Source: DASUPK01 sp035265665 (GTDB lineage: Bacteria; Actinomycetota; Thermoleophilia; Solirubrobacterales; 70-9). From it: a stretch of 61,242 nt of DNA. A program made the position numbers and the translations under genes. Positions 46,914 to 55,868 of this stretch are shown one piece after another (position 1 is the stretch's first letter; each line of letters opens with the position of its first letter). The stretch is taken from contig DATFOK010000084.1 of assembly GCA_035265665.1 (NCBI GenBank), forward strand, positions 1-61,242, read 5' to 3'. The notes beneath the pieces are model-generated. The model did no database searches. It had not been told where the DNA came from and saw only the letters and a list, made by a program, of their open reading frames with translations.

Positions 46914-48763
46914 AACGCTGACGAGAAAATCTGCCGCGCGATCGGGGCTGCCGTTGAGCCGCCGTCCCCATTGGAGTCGATCAGCATCACGGCGACGGCC
47001 AGCTTCGGGTTCCGCGCGGGCGCGAAGGCGATGAACCAGCCGTCGACGATCATGTTCTCGGCGTCCCCCTCACCGGGGGCTGCGGGCGGCGAACCGGGCC
47101 TGGGGCCGAGCTCGGCCGTGCCGGTCTTGCCCGCCACCTGCAGGCCGGGAATGTCCGCTGCAGTGCCGGTCCCGGACGTGACGACGGCCCGCATCAGCCC
47201 GGTGAGCACCTTGGCGTTCTCCTTCGAGGTCACCTGGACCGGCTCCGCGTCGCTCTTCAAACCGGGGTTCTTGACGATCGAGGTCGGGCTGCGCACGCCG
47301 CCGTTGGCGACCGTCTGGGCGACCGATGCCATCCCCAGCGGGGTCGCCAGGATCCGGCCCTGCCCGATGGCGGACACCGAGAGCTCGGTGTTGCTGGTGT
47401 CCTCGCTGAAGTCGGTGGGGATCGTCATCGGGTTCGGGTCCGCGGCTCTGGTTGCGGCCGCGTTGTAGAGGGTCGGTGTCTGGTTGAACCCGTAGCGCTC
47501 CGACGTCTCCACGAGGCGCTTGGCTCCGACCTTGACGCCGAGCGGGGCGAAGACCGTGTTGCACGAGTGTGCGAACGACTGCACGAAGGTGCCCCCGCAA
47601 GGCTCGTCGTGCGCGTTGTGGATCACCCGCGCGCCGGAGTCCGGGTCGGGATTGATCTCGGTGACGACCGGGAACGTGTCCGTGAGCTTCACGTCGTTCC
47701 CTTCGAGCGCCGCGGTCGTGGTGATCACCTTGAAGATCGAGCCCGGCGGCTGAGGCGCCGAGTAGGCGGAGCCGGCCAGGGCCAGGACGGAGCCCGTCCG
47801 GGCGTTGAGCACGGCGACGCCTCCCGACTGCCCGCCGAGGGCATTGACCGTCGCCGTCTGCAGACGCGGATCGATTGTCGTCCTCACGGTTTGCCCGGGG
47901 CTGCCCTGGGCAGCGGCCAGAACACGGCCCTTGGTCCGGGGCGGCACCTCGGGCAGCGGGGTTCCCTCTGGGACCGCGAGCAGCTCTCCGCTCGGGGTCC
48001 CCGCGAGCGCCGGGTTGAAGGCGAGCTCGAGACCGCTGATGCCCGTGCTGCCGTTCGTCGGGTAGCCGACGGCGCGCAGCTTCGCCTCCTGCTCGGCGTC
48101 CGGCGCGCCGGTCTCGCCGGCGACATCGATCGCGTCGGATCCCAGCGGCGAGGAGCGACCGTCAACCGGGCCCTCGGCCAGAGGCACGCGGTGCTTGGCC
48201 ATGATCGGCGCCCGCCTGCCGAGCTCGAGGCGCCTGCCCACCCGCTCCCCGGGCGCCAGGCTGGGGAAGGTCAGATGCGGGGCCCAAGCGACCTTGCCGT
48301 CATCGAGCGGGAGGCGCACGACACCCTCGACCTTGCCGAAGAGCCTCGTCGTGACCCCGACCTCGACGTCGACGACGTCGGTTCCGTTGACGCTCTCGGG
48401 CCCGTTCACATCCCCTGGATCGATCGCGGTCGCCGTCGCCGCTTGCTGGGCCTCGCGGTAGGCGGTGGCGAGGTCTGCAGCCGAGTACTGCGACCGAGCC
48501 GAGTCGGAGAGCTCGTCACGCATCGACTTGAAGTCCTGATTCGCCCAGTCATCCACGAAGCCCTTCGCCATGTCCCGGTCCGGATCGCCCGCCGCGCTGA
48601 TCACCCCGAAGACGAACGCGATCACGGCAACGATCGCCAGCGGCAGTGCCCGCTGGCGCAGCCGGCGCTGCCGCTCTGAGAGCGGACCGCGCTGCGCGCG
48701 CGGTCCCCGGGCCGGCCGCCGGGGCGGTGGGCTCTCCCGTCCTCGCTGCCGTGACCGTGTCAC
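46910..48763 (-). CDS. Penicillin-binding protein (class B-type transpeptidase)
   Basis: A 617-residue peptidoglycan transpeptidase. After a basic N-terminus and one membrane helix (about 43-60, LAIVAVIAFVFGVIS) comes an NTF2-like MecA-N domain (about 65-180), a dimerisation region, and the transpeptidase domain with SIFK (PPGSIFKVITT), SCN (SFAHSCNTVF) and KTGT (VAGKTGTAEL) motifs, all intact. The frame continues far upstream, but only GTG codons at 48763 or 48775 give the expected cytoplasmic tail. It is divergent from the MarP-like protease. Confidence 0.9.
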   Translation of the reverse strand: MTRSRQRGRESPPPRRPARGPRAQRGPLSERQRRLRQRALPLAIVAVIAFVFGVISAAGDPDRDMAKGFVDDWANQDFKSMRDELSDSARSQYSAADLATAYREAQQAATATAIDPGDVNGPESVNGTDVVDVEVGVTTRLFGKVEGVVRLPLDDGKVAWAPHLTFPSLAPGERVGRRLELGRRAPIMAKHRVPLAEGPVDGRSSPLGSDAIDVAGETGAPDAEQEAKLRAVGYPTNGSTGISGLELAFNPALAGTPSGELLAVPEGTPLPEVPPRTKGRVLAAAQGSPGQTVRTTIDPRLQTATVNALGGQSGGVAVLNARTGSVLALAGSAYSAPQPPGSIFKVITTTAALEGNDVKLTDTFPVVTEINPDPDSGARVIHNAHDEPCGGTFVQSFAHSCNTVFAPLGVKVGAKRLVETSERYGFNQTPTLYNAAATRAADPNPMTIPTDFSEDTSNTELSVSAIGQGRILATPLGMASVAQTVANGGVRSPTSIVKNPGLKSDAEPVQVTSKENAKVLTGLMRAVVTSGTGTAADIPGLQVAGKTGTAELGPRPGSPPAAPGEGDAENMIVDGWFIAFAPARNPKLAVAVMLIDSNGDGGSTAAPIARQIFSSAF

Positions 48764-48802
48764 GGGAGGATTCACGCGGGCAAAGGTAGTAGCTCGTGCG
48801 CT

Positions 48803-48808
48803 TGTATT
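48803..48808 (+). promoter_or_regulatory. Leaderless-type -10 box for the MarP-like gene
   Basis: TGTATT lies 9 bases before the GTG at 48818, in the 54-base divergent gap with the penicillin-binding protein gene. Confidence 0.3.
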
Positions 48809-48817
48809 CGGGACACC

Positions 48818-49978
48818 GTGACCGGCCTCGACTGGCTGATCATCGCCTTCGCCCTGGCCATGGCCGTCTGGGGCTATCAGCAGGGGCTGATCGTAGGGGT
48901 GCTGAGTCTGGCTGGCTTCGCGGTCGGAGCCTTCCTCGGCAGCCGGCTCGGCCCTGCCCTGCTGCCGGAGGGATCTCACTCGCCGTACGCGCCTGCCACC
49001 GCGCTCGCAGGTGCGCTCATGATCGGGGGGATCGTCGCAGTCTCCATGGAGGGGATCGCGGTCGCGGCGCGCCGGCGCCTGATCGGAGTGTCCGGGCGCC
49101 GGCGCGGGGTGGCGGTCGCGGAGTCCTCCGGCGGGGCGTTGCTGCTGGTTGGGCTGGCGCTCGGGCTCGCCTGGCTGTTCGGGGCCGTCGCCCTCAATGC
49201 ACCGGGAGCGAAGGGGCTGCGCCAGGCGATCCAACAATCGGCGATCCTGCGGGCACTCAACGACGCCTTCCCGCCGTCCAGCACGCTGATCAACGCGCTG
49301 AATCGAATCGATCCGCGGCTCTCTATCCCGGGACCGAGCCCGGACGTCGCCGCTCCGGACTCGAAGATCGCGCGGGATCCGGAGGTCCGAGCAGCGTCCG
49401 CGAGCGTGGTCCGGGTGCTGGGCACGGCCTGTGGACTGGGAGTCGAGGGATCGGGCTGGGTCGCCGGACCGGGACTGGTGGCGACGAATGCGCACGTCGT
49501 CGCGGGCGAGACCGACACGACCGTGACTCCCGCCGGCTCGGACTCCTCCCTCGACGCGACGGCCGTCCACTACGACCCGACAAACGACCTCGCCCTACTG
49601 CGCGTGAGCGGCCTGGAGGACGCTCCTCTGCCCTTCGCCTCCGCCGTGCGCAGCGGAACAGCCGGTGCGGTCCTCGGCTATCCGGAGAACGGTCCGCTCA
49701 CAGTCACTCCCGCGCGGGTAGGGGCGACTGGTCCGGTGATCACCCAGGACTCCTACGGCGGCGGACCGGTGACGCGGCAGCTGACCGCTCTGCGTGGCGA
49801 GGTCCGCAGCGGCAACTCGGGCGGGCCGCTGGTGGATGGCGACGGCAGGGTGATGGGCACGGTATTTGCCGCTACGACGCAGGGAAAGGCGGGCGGCTAC
49901 GCGGTGCCCAATGGCGTGGTCGGGGGCGCCCTCAGTGACTCCGGCGGCGCGGTGAGCACAGGCCCCTGCACCCGGTAG
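48818..49978 (+). CDS. MarP-like membrane serine protease (CvpA plus trypsin domains)
   Basis: A 386-residue protein with four N-terminal transmembrane helices of CvpA type (residues about 5-165; LDWLIIAFALAMAVWGYQQG) and a periplasmic chymotrypsin-like domain. The catalytic triad is visible as His in VATNAHVVAG, Asp in TNDLALLRV and Ser in RSGNSGGPLV. This layout matches mycobacterial MarP (Rv3671c), which helps survive acid stress by processing a peptidoglycan hydrolase. Being divergent from a penicillin-binding protein supports an envelope role. Confidence 0.9.
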   Translation: MTGLDWLIIAFALAMAVWGYQQGLIVGVLSLAGFAVGAFLGSRLGPALLPEGSHSPYAPATALAGALMIGGIVAVSMEGIAVAARRRLIGVSGRRRGVAVAESSGGALLLVGLALGLAWLFGAVALNAPGAKGLRQAIQQSAILRALNDAFPPSSTLINALNRIDPRLSIPGPSPDVAAPDSKIARDPEVRAASASVVRVLGTACGLGVEGSGWVAGPGLVATNAHVVAGETDTTVTPAGSDSSLDATAVHYDPTNDLALLRVSGLEDAPLPFASAVRSGTAGAVLGYPENGPLTVTPARVGATGPVITQDSYGGGPVTRQLTALRGEVRSGNSGGPLVDGDGRVMGTVFAATTQGKAGGYAVPNGVVGGALSDSGGAVSTGPCTR

Positions 49979-49996
49979 AAGCTGGTTTGCCCGGCC

Positions 49997-50011
49997 CTTA
50001 CGATCGGTAAG
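49997..50011. promoter_or_regulatory. Probable HxlR self-operator
   Basis: CTTAC-GATCG-GTAAG is a perfect 5-base inverted repeat overlapping the -10 box TAAGCT (50008-50013) of the HxlR-type gene that starts at 50023. Autorepression is likely. Confidence 0.5.
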
Positions 50012-50022
50012 CTCTATTCGAG

Positions 50023-50379
50023 GTGAGATCTGAAGCCGGCGCGGGCCGAGCCAGGGGGACGGCCAAGCCGAAACAAGTGTGTCCTCACTTCCATGGCGCC
50101 GTGGAGCTGATCGGACGCCGCTGGGCGGGCGCGATCCTCTACGCGCTCACCGACGGCCCGCTCCACTTCGCCGAGCTCAAGGAGGCCGTGCCCGGGATGT
50201 CGGATCGCCTTCTCTCCCACCGCCTCAAGGAGCTCGAGGAAGCCGACCTCGTCAGGCGGGAGGTCCAGGAGTCCGGCAAGCGCGTCCGTGTGAGCTATGA
50301 GCTCACCCAGAAGGGCCACTCGCTGGAGCCGGTGATGGGGGGCCTCCGGGACTGGGCCCGCCACTGGCACCGGGCTTAG
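50023..50379 (+). CDS. HxlR-family transcriptional regulator
   Basis: A 118-residue winged-helix regulator. VCPHFHGAVELIGRRWAGAILYAL is the HxlR opening with the conserved Cys used for thiol or electrophile sensing in some members; LHFAELKEAVPGMSDRLLSHRLKELEEADLVRR is the DNA-binding part. GTG start, 9 bases after a -10-like box. Its stop overlaps the convergent beta-propeller gene by 4 bases. Confidence 0.9.
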   Translation: MRSEAGAGRARGTAKPKQVCPHFHGAVELIGRRWAGAILYALTDGPLHFAELKEAVPGMSDRLLSHRLKELEEADLVRREVQESGKRVRVSYELTQKGHSLEPVMGGLRDWARHWHRA

Positions 50380-51692
50380 GGGGTCTGCGCGCTCGCCCAG
50401 TTGGTGCGCACGACCCCGTTGCGCACCCGCTGCGGATGCTCGCCCACCTGGATCCGGGCGACCTCCCTCTCGGTGTCGTAGGAGATCGCGCTGAGGCTGT
50501 CGGTCCCGCTCCAGGAGACGAAGCAGTACTCGCCGTCCGTGCTGTTGGTCGACCAGTAGGGCTTCTCACCGGCGTGGATCAGGCTGTGGCTGAAGGTCTG
50601 GCGGGAGACGATCGCGGCGTAGTCGTCCATCGTCCCGGCGACGCAGAGCTTCGTCCCGGCGCCGTTCATCGCGATTCCGTGATGCGCCGAGTCGAGCAGG
50701 TAGTTCTCGCGCGGCTCGTTCGTGAACTTGGGCAGGTTCGCCACCCGTGTGACCCGGTCCCGTGCGAAGTCGTACTCGACGAATCCGTGGAAGAAGGAGA
50801 CCTGGAAGTACACGGACTGCTCGTCGGGTGAGAGCGCCATCGGCCTCACAGCGGCGCTCATGTTCGGGTAGCCGGCCTCGGCGAGCTTCTCGCCCATGTC
50901 CAGCGTCTTGAGCACCTGATGGGTGTTGGTGTCGACGATCGCGAAGCGCCGGTCGCCCTTGGTCGAGTCGAGCAGGGGCTGGTCGAGGGGCGTGTAGACG
51001 AGTCCGATGCTGGCGTGGTAGATCCGGCTTCCATCGCGCGAGTAGGTGTTCTCGTGGGGTGAGTCTCCCGATGGGAACCTCCAGGCCTCCTGGCCGGTGG
51101 CGCTATCCAGAACGTGGACGACGTTGCCGGTCGAGGCGGACACGGCCACGTGCTTGCCGTCAGGCGAGATCGCCATGTGATCGGAGCGCTGCCCGTCGAC
51201 GGCGAAGCGCCAGGCGATCTGCCCGGTCGGGATGTCGATCGAGACGACGTCCGCGAAGCTCGGACGGGAGACGATCAGGTGGCTGCCGTCCTTGGTGCTG
51301 TACATGTCGTCGACGAACTGGTCGTGCCCTTCGCCCACCAACTGCCGGATGGCAAGGAAGTAGGCGAGCCGCTGCGGGTTCGTGAGGATTTCCTGCATCC
51401 GCTGATCGCGGTCCGGGATGATGTTGAGCCGGGCGATCCTGCTGAAGCTCGCCGGCCTCGACTTCGACGGCGGCGTGAACCTGAGCACGTCGGCGGTGCC
51501 GTCCCAGTTGTTGCCGGCGAAGACCACGGGTGTGGTCGCAGATGCCCGCGGTGCCTTGACAGCGGGGGCGGACGAGGCCCCGAGAACGCCCAGCGCGCAT
51601 GCGGCCACGACGGCGAGAGCCGCCGCGGCGACCCTCCGCTTGACGCTTCGAGCCGTACCCCTACGGCTCGCCAACTTGGCGCCTCCCGTCAC
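50376..51692 (-). CDS. Secreted YVTN-type beta-propeller protein
   Basis: A 438-residue exported protein. The N-terminus has basic residues and a hydrophobic stretch (about 19-42, VAAAALAVVAACALGVLGAS). The rest forms a propeller with blades such as VVSIDIPTGQIAWRFAVDGQ, AISPDGKHVAVSASTGNVVHVLDSATGQEAWRF and ALSPDEQSVYFQVSF. It probably binds or senses an extracellular ligand; no catalytic motif was found. The GTG start is supported by the position of the signal peptide. Confidence 0.78.
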   Translation of the reverse strand: MTGGAKLASRRGTARSVKRRVAAAALAVVAACALGVLGASSAPAVKAPRASATTPVVFAGNNWDGTADVLRFTPPSKSRPASFSRIARLNIIPDRDQRMQEILTNPQRLAYFLAIRQLVGEGHDQFVDDMYSTKDGSHLIVSRPSFADVVSIDIPTGQIAWRFAVDGQRSDHMAISPDGKHVAVSASTGNVVHVLDSATGQEAWRFPSGDSPHENTYSRDGSRIYHASIGLVYTPLDQPLLDSTKGDRRFAIVDTNTHQVLKTLDMGEKLAEAGYPNMSAAVRPMALSPDEQSVYFQVSFFHGFVEYDFARDRVTRVANLPKFTNEPRENYLLDSAHHGIAMNGAGTKLCVAGTMDDYAAIVSRQTFSHSLIHAGEKPYWSTNSTDGEYCFVSWSGTDSLSAISYDTEREVARIQVGEHPQRVRNGVVRTNWASAQTP

Positions 51693-51735
51693 TGACGGCG
51701 AAAACCGTAGAGGAGCGCGCCGGGCGGTGCGCCGG

Positions 51736-52308
51736 TTACCAGGCTCTGGGGATGCCCTCCGGAATCCTGTCGATGACCAGATCCGCCGCGACTCGCTCTA
51801 CCGGATAGGGCGTGGTGGCGCGGTAGTGGTCCAGCTCTCCCGGCCCGAGCGCCTCGAATCCAGTCTCGACCGCCTGCGCATAGGTGTTGAGGATCACCGA
51901 GTCCTCTGGCGGCTTCGGCGCGAAGTGGAAGGGCTTGGCCTTGTAGGTGACGATGCGCGCGGGCAGATCCTCGCCCTCGACCGAGCCGGTGACGTCGACC
52001 CGGTCGTAGCGGATCTCGCGGATGTCGAGGCGATCGAGCTCGGCCTCGGTGAGCTCGATCACCACGCCGTTCACCGGCCCCGCTTCGTCCGCGCCCTCCT
52101 CGACGTTGAGCCCGAGGATCCACTCCGGACGCCAGCCGCCGTCGCACTCGAAGGTCTTCTCGCAGGTCAGGTTGTCGCGGCGCTGCGAGAAGCGCCGGCG
52201 CCAGTCATGGAGCCGCGCCGGTCGCTGCTCGCCAGCGCGCCTGCCCAGCGTCATCGCGGCGCTCTCCGAGAGCACTAGCGAGCCATAGCCGAAGAGCCCG
52301 AGGCTCAT
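51736..52308 (-). CDS. Gamma-glutamylcyclotransferase-like (AIG2/ChaC-fold) protein
   Basis: A 190-residue protein with the fold-defining GLFGYGSLVLSES motif, WRRRFSQRR and NGVVIELTEAELDRLDIREI, typical of gamma-glutamylcyclotransferase-like enzymes that release 5-oxoproline from gamma-glutamyl compounds. The ATG overlaps the addA stop, so it is the last gene of the addB-addA operon; a role in DNA repair is not implied. Confidence 0.82.
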   Translation of the reverse strand: MSLGLFGYGSLVLSESAAMTLGRRAGEQRPARLHDWRRRFSQRRDNLTCEKTFECDGGWRPEWILGLNVEEGADEAGPVNGVVIELTEAELDRLDIREIRYDRVDVTGSVEGEDLPARIVTYKAKPFHFAPKPPEDSVILNTYAQAVETGFEALGPGELDHYRATTPYPVERVAADLVIDRIPEGIPRAW

Positions 52309-55300
52309 GCCGGCACCACCTCGGCGGATTCCCGCATCGTCAGCTCGATTGGGTGGCTGCAGAGGCGCTCCCGCGCTGGGCAGTCGGCACAGAGGGCACG
52401 GTGCGGTCGGTCGGTGACCTCGAAGCGTCCGGCCGCGAGCCGCTCGAGCACCGCCTCGACCCGGCTCCGCGCAGAGTCGAGCCCGGCCTCGTCAAACGTC
52501 TCCCTGACCGGCTCGCCCGGCTGTTCGAGAAAGGCGTAAGCGGTCTCGACCGAGGCGCCGCGGGCCGCGGCGGCCAGTGCGTAAAGATCCCGTTGGATCG
52601 AGTAGCGGGAGACGATCTCCCTCGGATTTCGGCCTTCGAGCCTGTCTGTCTTGTAGTCGACGACCAGCACCGAGCCGTCCGGGCGCGCCGCGAGCAGGTC
52701 GATCGAGCCGCGGATCAGGGTCTCCCCGACCGAGAGCACGAAGGGAACCTCGGGGCTCACTCTCGCATCGGCGATCTCGGTGCGGAGCGGCGAGCCGAGG
52801 AAAGCCCGGGTGAGCGCCAGCACGTGGTCGGTTCCCTCGCCGGTATCGAGCCCCTGCTCCCGCAGCGCGGCCGCCAGGCGTTCCTCGCTCGGTTCCCGCC
52901 AGCGGTTTCGCGCGCTCCACTCGAGCAGCGAGTGGACGGCGAGGCCAGGCCCGAACCGCCTGCGGACCTCGGGAGCAGCAGGCTCGTCGCCGTCCACCGT
53001 GACCACCTCGGGCTCCCCGATCCCCAGGACGCGCTCGACGTAGAAGCGATAGCCGCAGTTCTCGAATGCCGAGAGGGCCGAGTAGGAGAGTCCGCCGATC
53101 AGGGCGGGCGGGACCTCCGGCCGGCCCAGCGGCGGCTCGGCATCCCCCACCGGCTCGATCTCCGGATCGTCCTCTCGCGGCACGAGCAGCTCGGCGCCCG
53201 CGCCCGGGGCCGGCTCGCTCACGCTGACGCGCAGGCGCCCGGGCGGCTCGTCCTCGCCCGCGGCCGGGATCTCGACGTCCCGCTCGGTCACGTCGCCATC
53301 GAGGAGCGAGCGGATCAGCTGGAGTGCAATCGGCTTGCGGCCGTCGATCTCCTTCTTGAGGGCGTTCGGGTTGAAGGTCCCGCTGAGCAGCAACCGCCGC
53401 TTCGCCCGTGTTGCGGCGACGTAAGCGAGCCGGGCCTCCTCCTCGGCGTCGCGCTCGGCCGCGAGCTCGGTGAGCGCCTGGTAGTCGTGCAGCCGCTCCG
53501 CCGGGCGTCCGAGGCGCCCGAGCTGAACGCCGACCCTGGCCAGCTCGGCACCATCGGGGCCCTCCTCGCCGGGCTGGACCCGCAACGGAGTCCAGCCGAG
53601 CTGCAGGTTGCGGCCGAGGTCGGCGACCGCGACGACCTCGAACTCGAGCCCCTTCGCGCCGTGGACCGTCATCACCCGGACGCCGGCGTGCCCCTCGGCG
53701 CGGGTTGCGGCCTCGGCCTCCCGGTCGCGGCTCGCCGCCCGCGAGTCGAGGTACTCGAGAAGGCCGCCCAGGTCCGGCCCCTCGCTCGCCTCGAACTCCC
53801 GCGCCAGCCGCATCAGCTTGCGGACGTTCGCCCAGCGGGCCTTGCCGTCGATCCGGCTCAGGGTGGCCAGGTCGTAGTCGAAGGCCGAGGCGGTGCGCTC
53901 GATCAGGGTCTCCAGTCCGCCCTCGGTCGAGCGCTCGCGAAGCTCGGTGAGGCCGGCGGCGAAGCGGCCGAGGCGGTCGAGCTCCTCCGGCGGGATCAGC
54001 GCTGCCGCCTCGGCGTCGCCGCGGCTCGGCGCGCCCGTCTCGGCCAAGTCGCGGACGAGCGGCCAGATGTGTCCGAGCCGCTCGCGTTCCTGTTCGTCGC
54101 GCCAGGTAGCGGCGCGTCTCAGGAGCCAGAGCGTGTCGGGCAGCACCGCGCAGGCGGGCGAGGCGAGGGCGCCGAAGAGCGCCTCGTCGTCGAGCGGGTT
54201 GGCGATCACGGCGAGCAGACAGCGCACGTCGTCGATCTGCTGCTGGGACCAGAAGCCGCGCCCGCCGACCACATAGGGGTCGAGCCCGGCGTCCTTCAGC
54301 GCGGTCTCCACCGCTGCGACGTGGGTGAAGGCACGCATCAGGACGACGATCTCGGAGGCGTCCACCTCCTCCTCGTCGACGAGCTGCCGGAGGCGTCCGG
54401 CGAGCCTCCGCGCCTCCGCCACCTTCGACCCGGAGCTCGGGTCATCGGGGAGTCGCGGCAGGGCGGTCTCGTCGGCCTCCCAGCCCTTCTTGTCATCGAC
54501 CGTCAGCAGGAGCTCCACGGCGGGACGGCTCTCGGATTCCGTCTCGACGAACGCCGTCAACGGCTCGAAGCCGTCGAGCAGGCCCCGGCCGATGGCGTTG
54601 GTCGCCGCGACCAGCTCGGGCGCCGCCCGGAAGTTCCCCGTGAGCGGCAGCGATTCTCCGTTCGGTTCCTCCCCCTCGGCGAAGCGGCGGTGCTGGCGGC
54701 GGTAGACCTCGACGTCCGCATGCCGGAAGCCGTAGATCGACTGGAACTCGTCGCCGACCAGGAAGAGCCGCGTCTTCGAGCCGCGCAGCTGCTCGATCAG
54801 CCGCAGCTGCAGGGCGTTCGTGTCCTGAAACTCGTCGACCATAAGGTGGTCGAACTGCTCGCGGTAGCGGTCTCGCAGGGCGTCAGAGGTGCTGAGCAGC
54901 TGGACCGCCTTGAGCTGGAGGTCCTCGAAGTCGAGGGCGGCACGCTCCTCCTTGAGCCGCTCGTAGCTCGCCCCGAACCGAGCGACCAGCTCCCGAAGCT
55001 GCTCGTAGGCCGGGCCGAGGACGTGCGCCGCGACGGCGGCCTGGGCCCGCTTGAGCGCCTTGGCATAGCGCTCGCAGGCCTCACCCTTGAACGCCTCTGC
55101 CTTGGAGGTGACCTCGAGGCCACGGAGGGACTCGAGCAACTCGTCGTCGGGAGGGAGCGCCGGGTCGAGCACCATGGCCGCTGCGATTCGCTCGCGGCTC
55201 GGGAGCGACTTGCCGCTCGTCTCCTCGCACTCGGCGTGGGCCTCCCGGGCCGCCTCGACGAGCGCCGCGACCGCCGCGGCCGTCCCCGGCGGGGCGAGCT

Positions 55301-55868
55301 GAGGCAGGGCGGGGTTGGGGTCGCCGTGGCTGCGAAGCTCGTCGTAGGCCCCGCGGGTCATCTCGAGCAGCGTCCGGCGACGGTTCGCGGCTGCGAGCTC
55401 GAGCGCCTCGGGCTCGCCCGACTCGACCATCTCCGCGAGCGCCGAGTCGAAAGCGCGGACGGCAAGCCGCTCCGCCTCCGCCTCGTCGACGATGCGGAAA
55501 CGAGGGTCGATGCCGGCGGCGGCGGGATGGGAGGCGAGCAGCCGCCGGCAGAACCCGTGGATCGTCGAAATCCAAGCCCGGTCGGCCGCGTCGAGGGCCT
55601 TGCGCAGTGCCTCCAGGTGCTCACCGTCAGCGTCGCGGATCCGCGCCGAGAGCTCGTCCCGGATCCGGCGCCGCAGCTGGTCGGCGGCGCGTTCGGTGAA
55701 GGTGAAGGCGAGGATGCGCTCGACGCCGCTCTCGGGATCGAGGGCGGCGGCGCAGAACCGGTCGACGAGCACGCTCGTCTTGCCGGTCCCGGCGCCGGCG
55801 CGGAGGAAGATGTCGCGTCCGCGGCTCTCGACCGCGGCGGCCTGCTGTCCGGTCCGCTCCGCGCTCAT
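52305..55868 (-). CDS. addA: AddA-like helicase-nuclease
   Basis: A 1187-residue UvrD-family helicase with a C-terminal nuclease for double-strand break end processing. Walker A is IFLRAGAGTGKTSVLVDRF, motif II HLMVDEFQDTN, motif III FLVGDEFQSIYGFRHAD, motif V VRVMTVHGAKGLEFEVV. The PD-(D/E)XK nuclease has VLVVDYKTDR. Cys residues FENCGYRFYVE and CADCPARERLC fit an iron-sulfur nuclease, unlike Bacillus AddA where only AddB has one. ATGA overlap with addB fixes the start. Confidence 0.92.
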   Translation of the reverse strand: MSAERTGQQAAAVESRGRDIFLRAGAGTGKTSVLVDRFCAAALDPESGVERILAFTFTERAADQLRRRIRDELSARIRDADGEHLEALRKALDAADRAWISTIHGFCRRLLASHPAAAGIDPRFRIVDEAEAERLAVRAFDSALAEMVESGEPEALELAAANRRRTLLEMTRGAYDELRSHGDPNPALPQLAPPGTAAAVAALVEAAREAHAECEETSGKSLPSRERIAAAMVLDPALPPDDELLESLRGLEVTSKAEAFKGEACERYAKALKRAQAAVAAHVLGPAYEQLRELVARFGASYERLKEERAALDFEDLQLKAVQLLSTSDALRDRYREQFDHLMVDEFQDTNALQLRLIEQLRGSKTRLFLVGDEFQSIYGFRHADVEVYRRQHRRFAEGEEPNGESLPLTGNFRAAPELVAATNAIGRGLLDGFEPLTAFVETESESRPAVELLLTVDDKKGWEADETALPRLPDDPSSGSKVAEARRLAGRLRQLVDEEEVDASEIVVLMRAFTHVAAVETALKDAGLDPYVVGGRGFWSQQQIDDVRCLLAVIANPLDDEALFGALASPACAVLPDTLWLLRRAATWRDEQERERLGHIWPLVRDLAETGAPSRGDAEAAALIPPEELDRLGRFAAGLTELRERSTEGGLETLIERTASAFDYDLATLSRIDGKARWANVRKLMRLAREFEASEGPDLGGLLEYLDSRAASRDREAEAATRAEGHAGVRVMTVHGAKGLEFEVVAVADLGRNLQLGWTPLRVQPGEEGPDGAELARVGVQLGRLGRPAERLHDYQALTELAAERDAEEEARLAYVAATRAKRRLLLSGTFNPNALKKEIDGRKPIALQLIRSLLDGDVTERDVEIPAAGEDEPPGRLRVSVSEPAPGAGAELLVPREDDPEIEPVGDAEPPLGRPEVPPALIGGLSYSALSAFENCGYRFYVERVLGIGEPEVVTVDGDEPAAPEVRRRFGPGLAVHSLLEWSARNRWREPSEERLAAALREQGLDTGEGTDHVLALTRAFLGSPLRTEIADARVSPEVPFVLSVGETLIRGSIDLLAARPDGSVLVVDYKTDRLEGRNPREIVSRYSIQRDLYALAAAARGASVETAYAFLEQPGEPVRETFDEAGLDSARSRVEAVLERLAAGRFEVTDRPHRALCADCPARERLCSHPIELTMRESAEVVPA

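Noticed and set aside
46910..49570. Extension of the penicillin-binding protein frame to 886 codons
   Set aside because: The extra 270 codons are antisense to the MarP-like protease, which has a full catalytic triad; the true start is near 48763.
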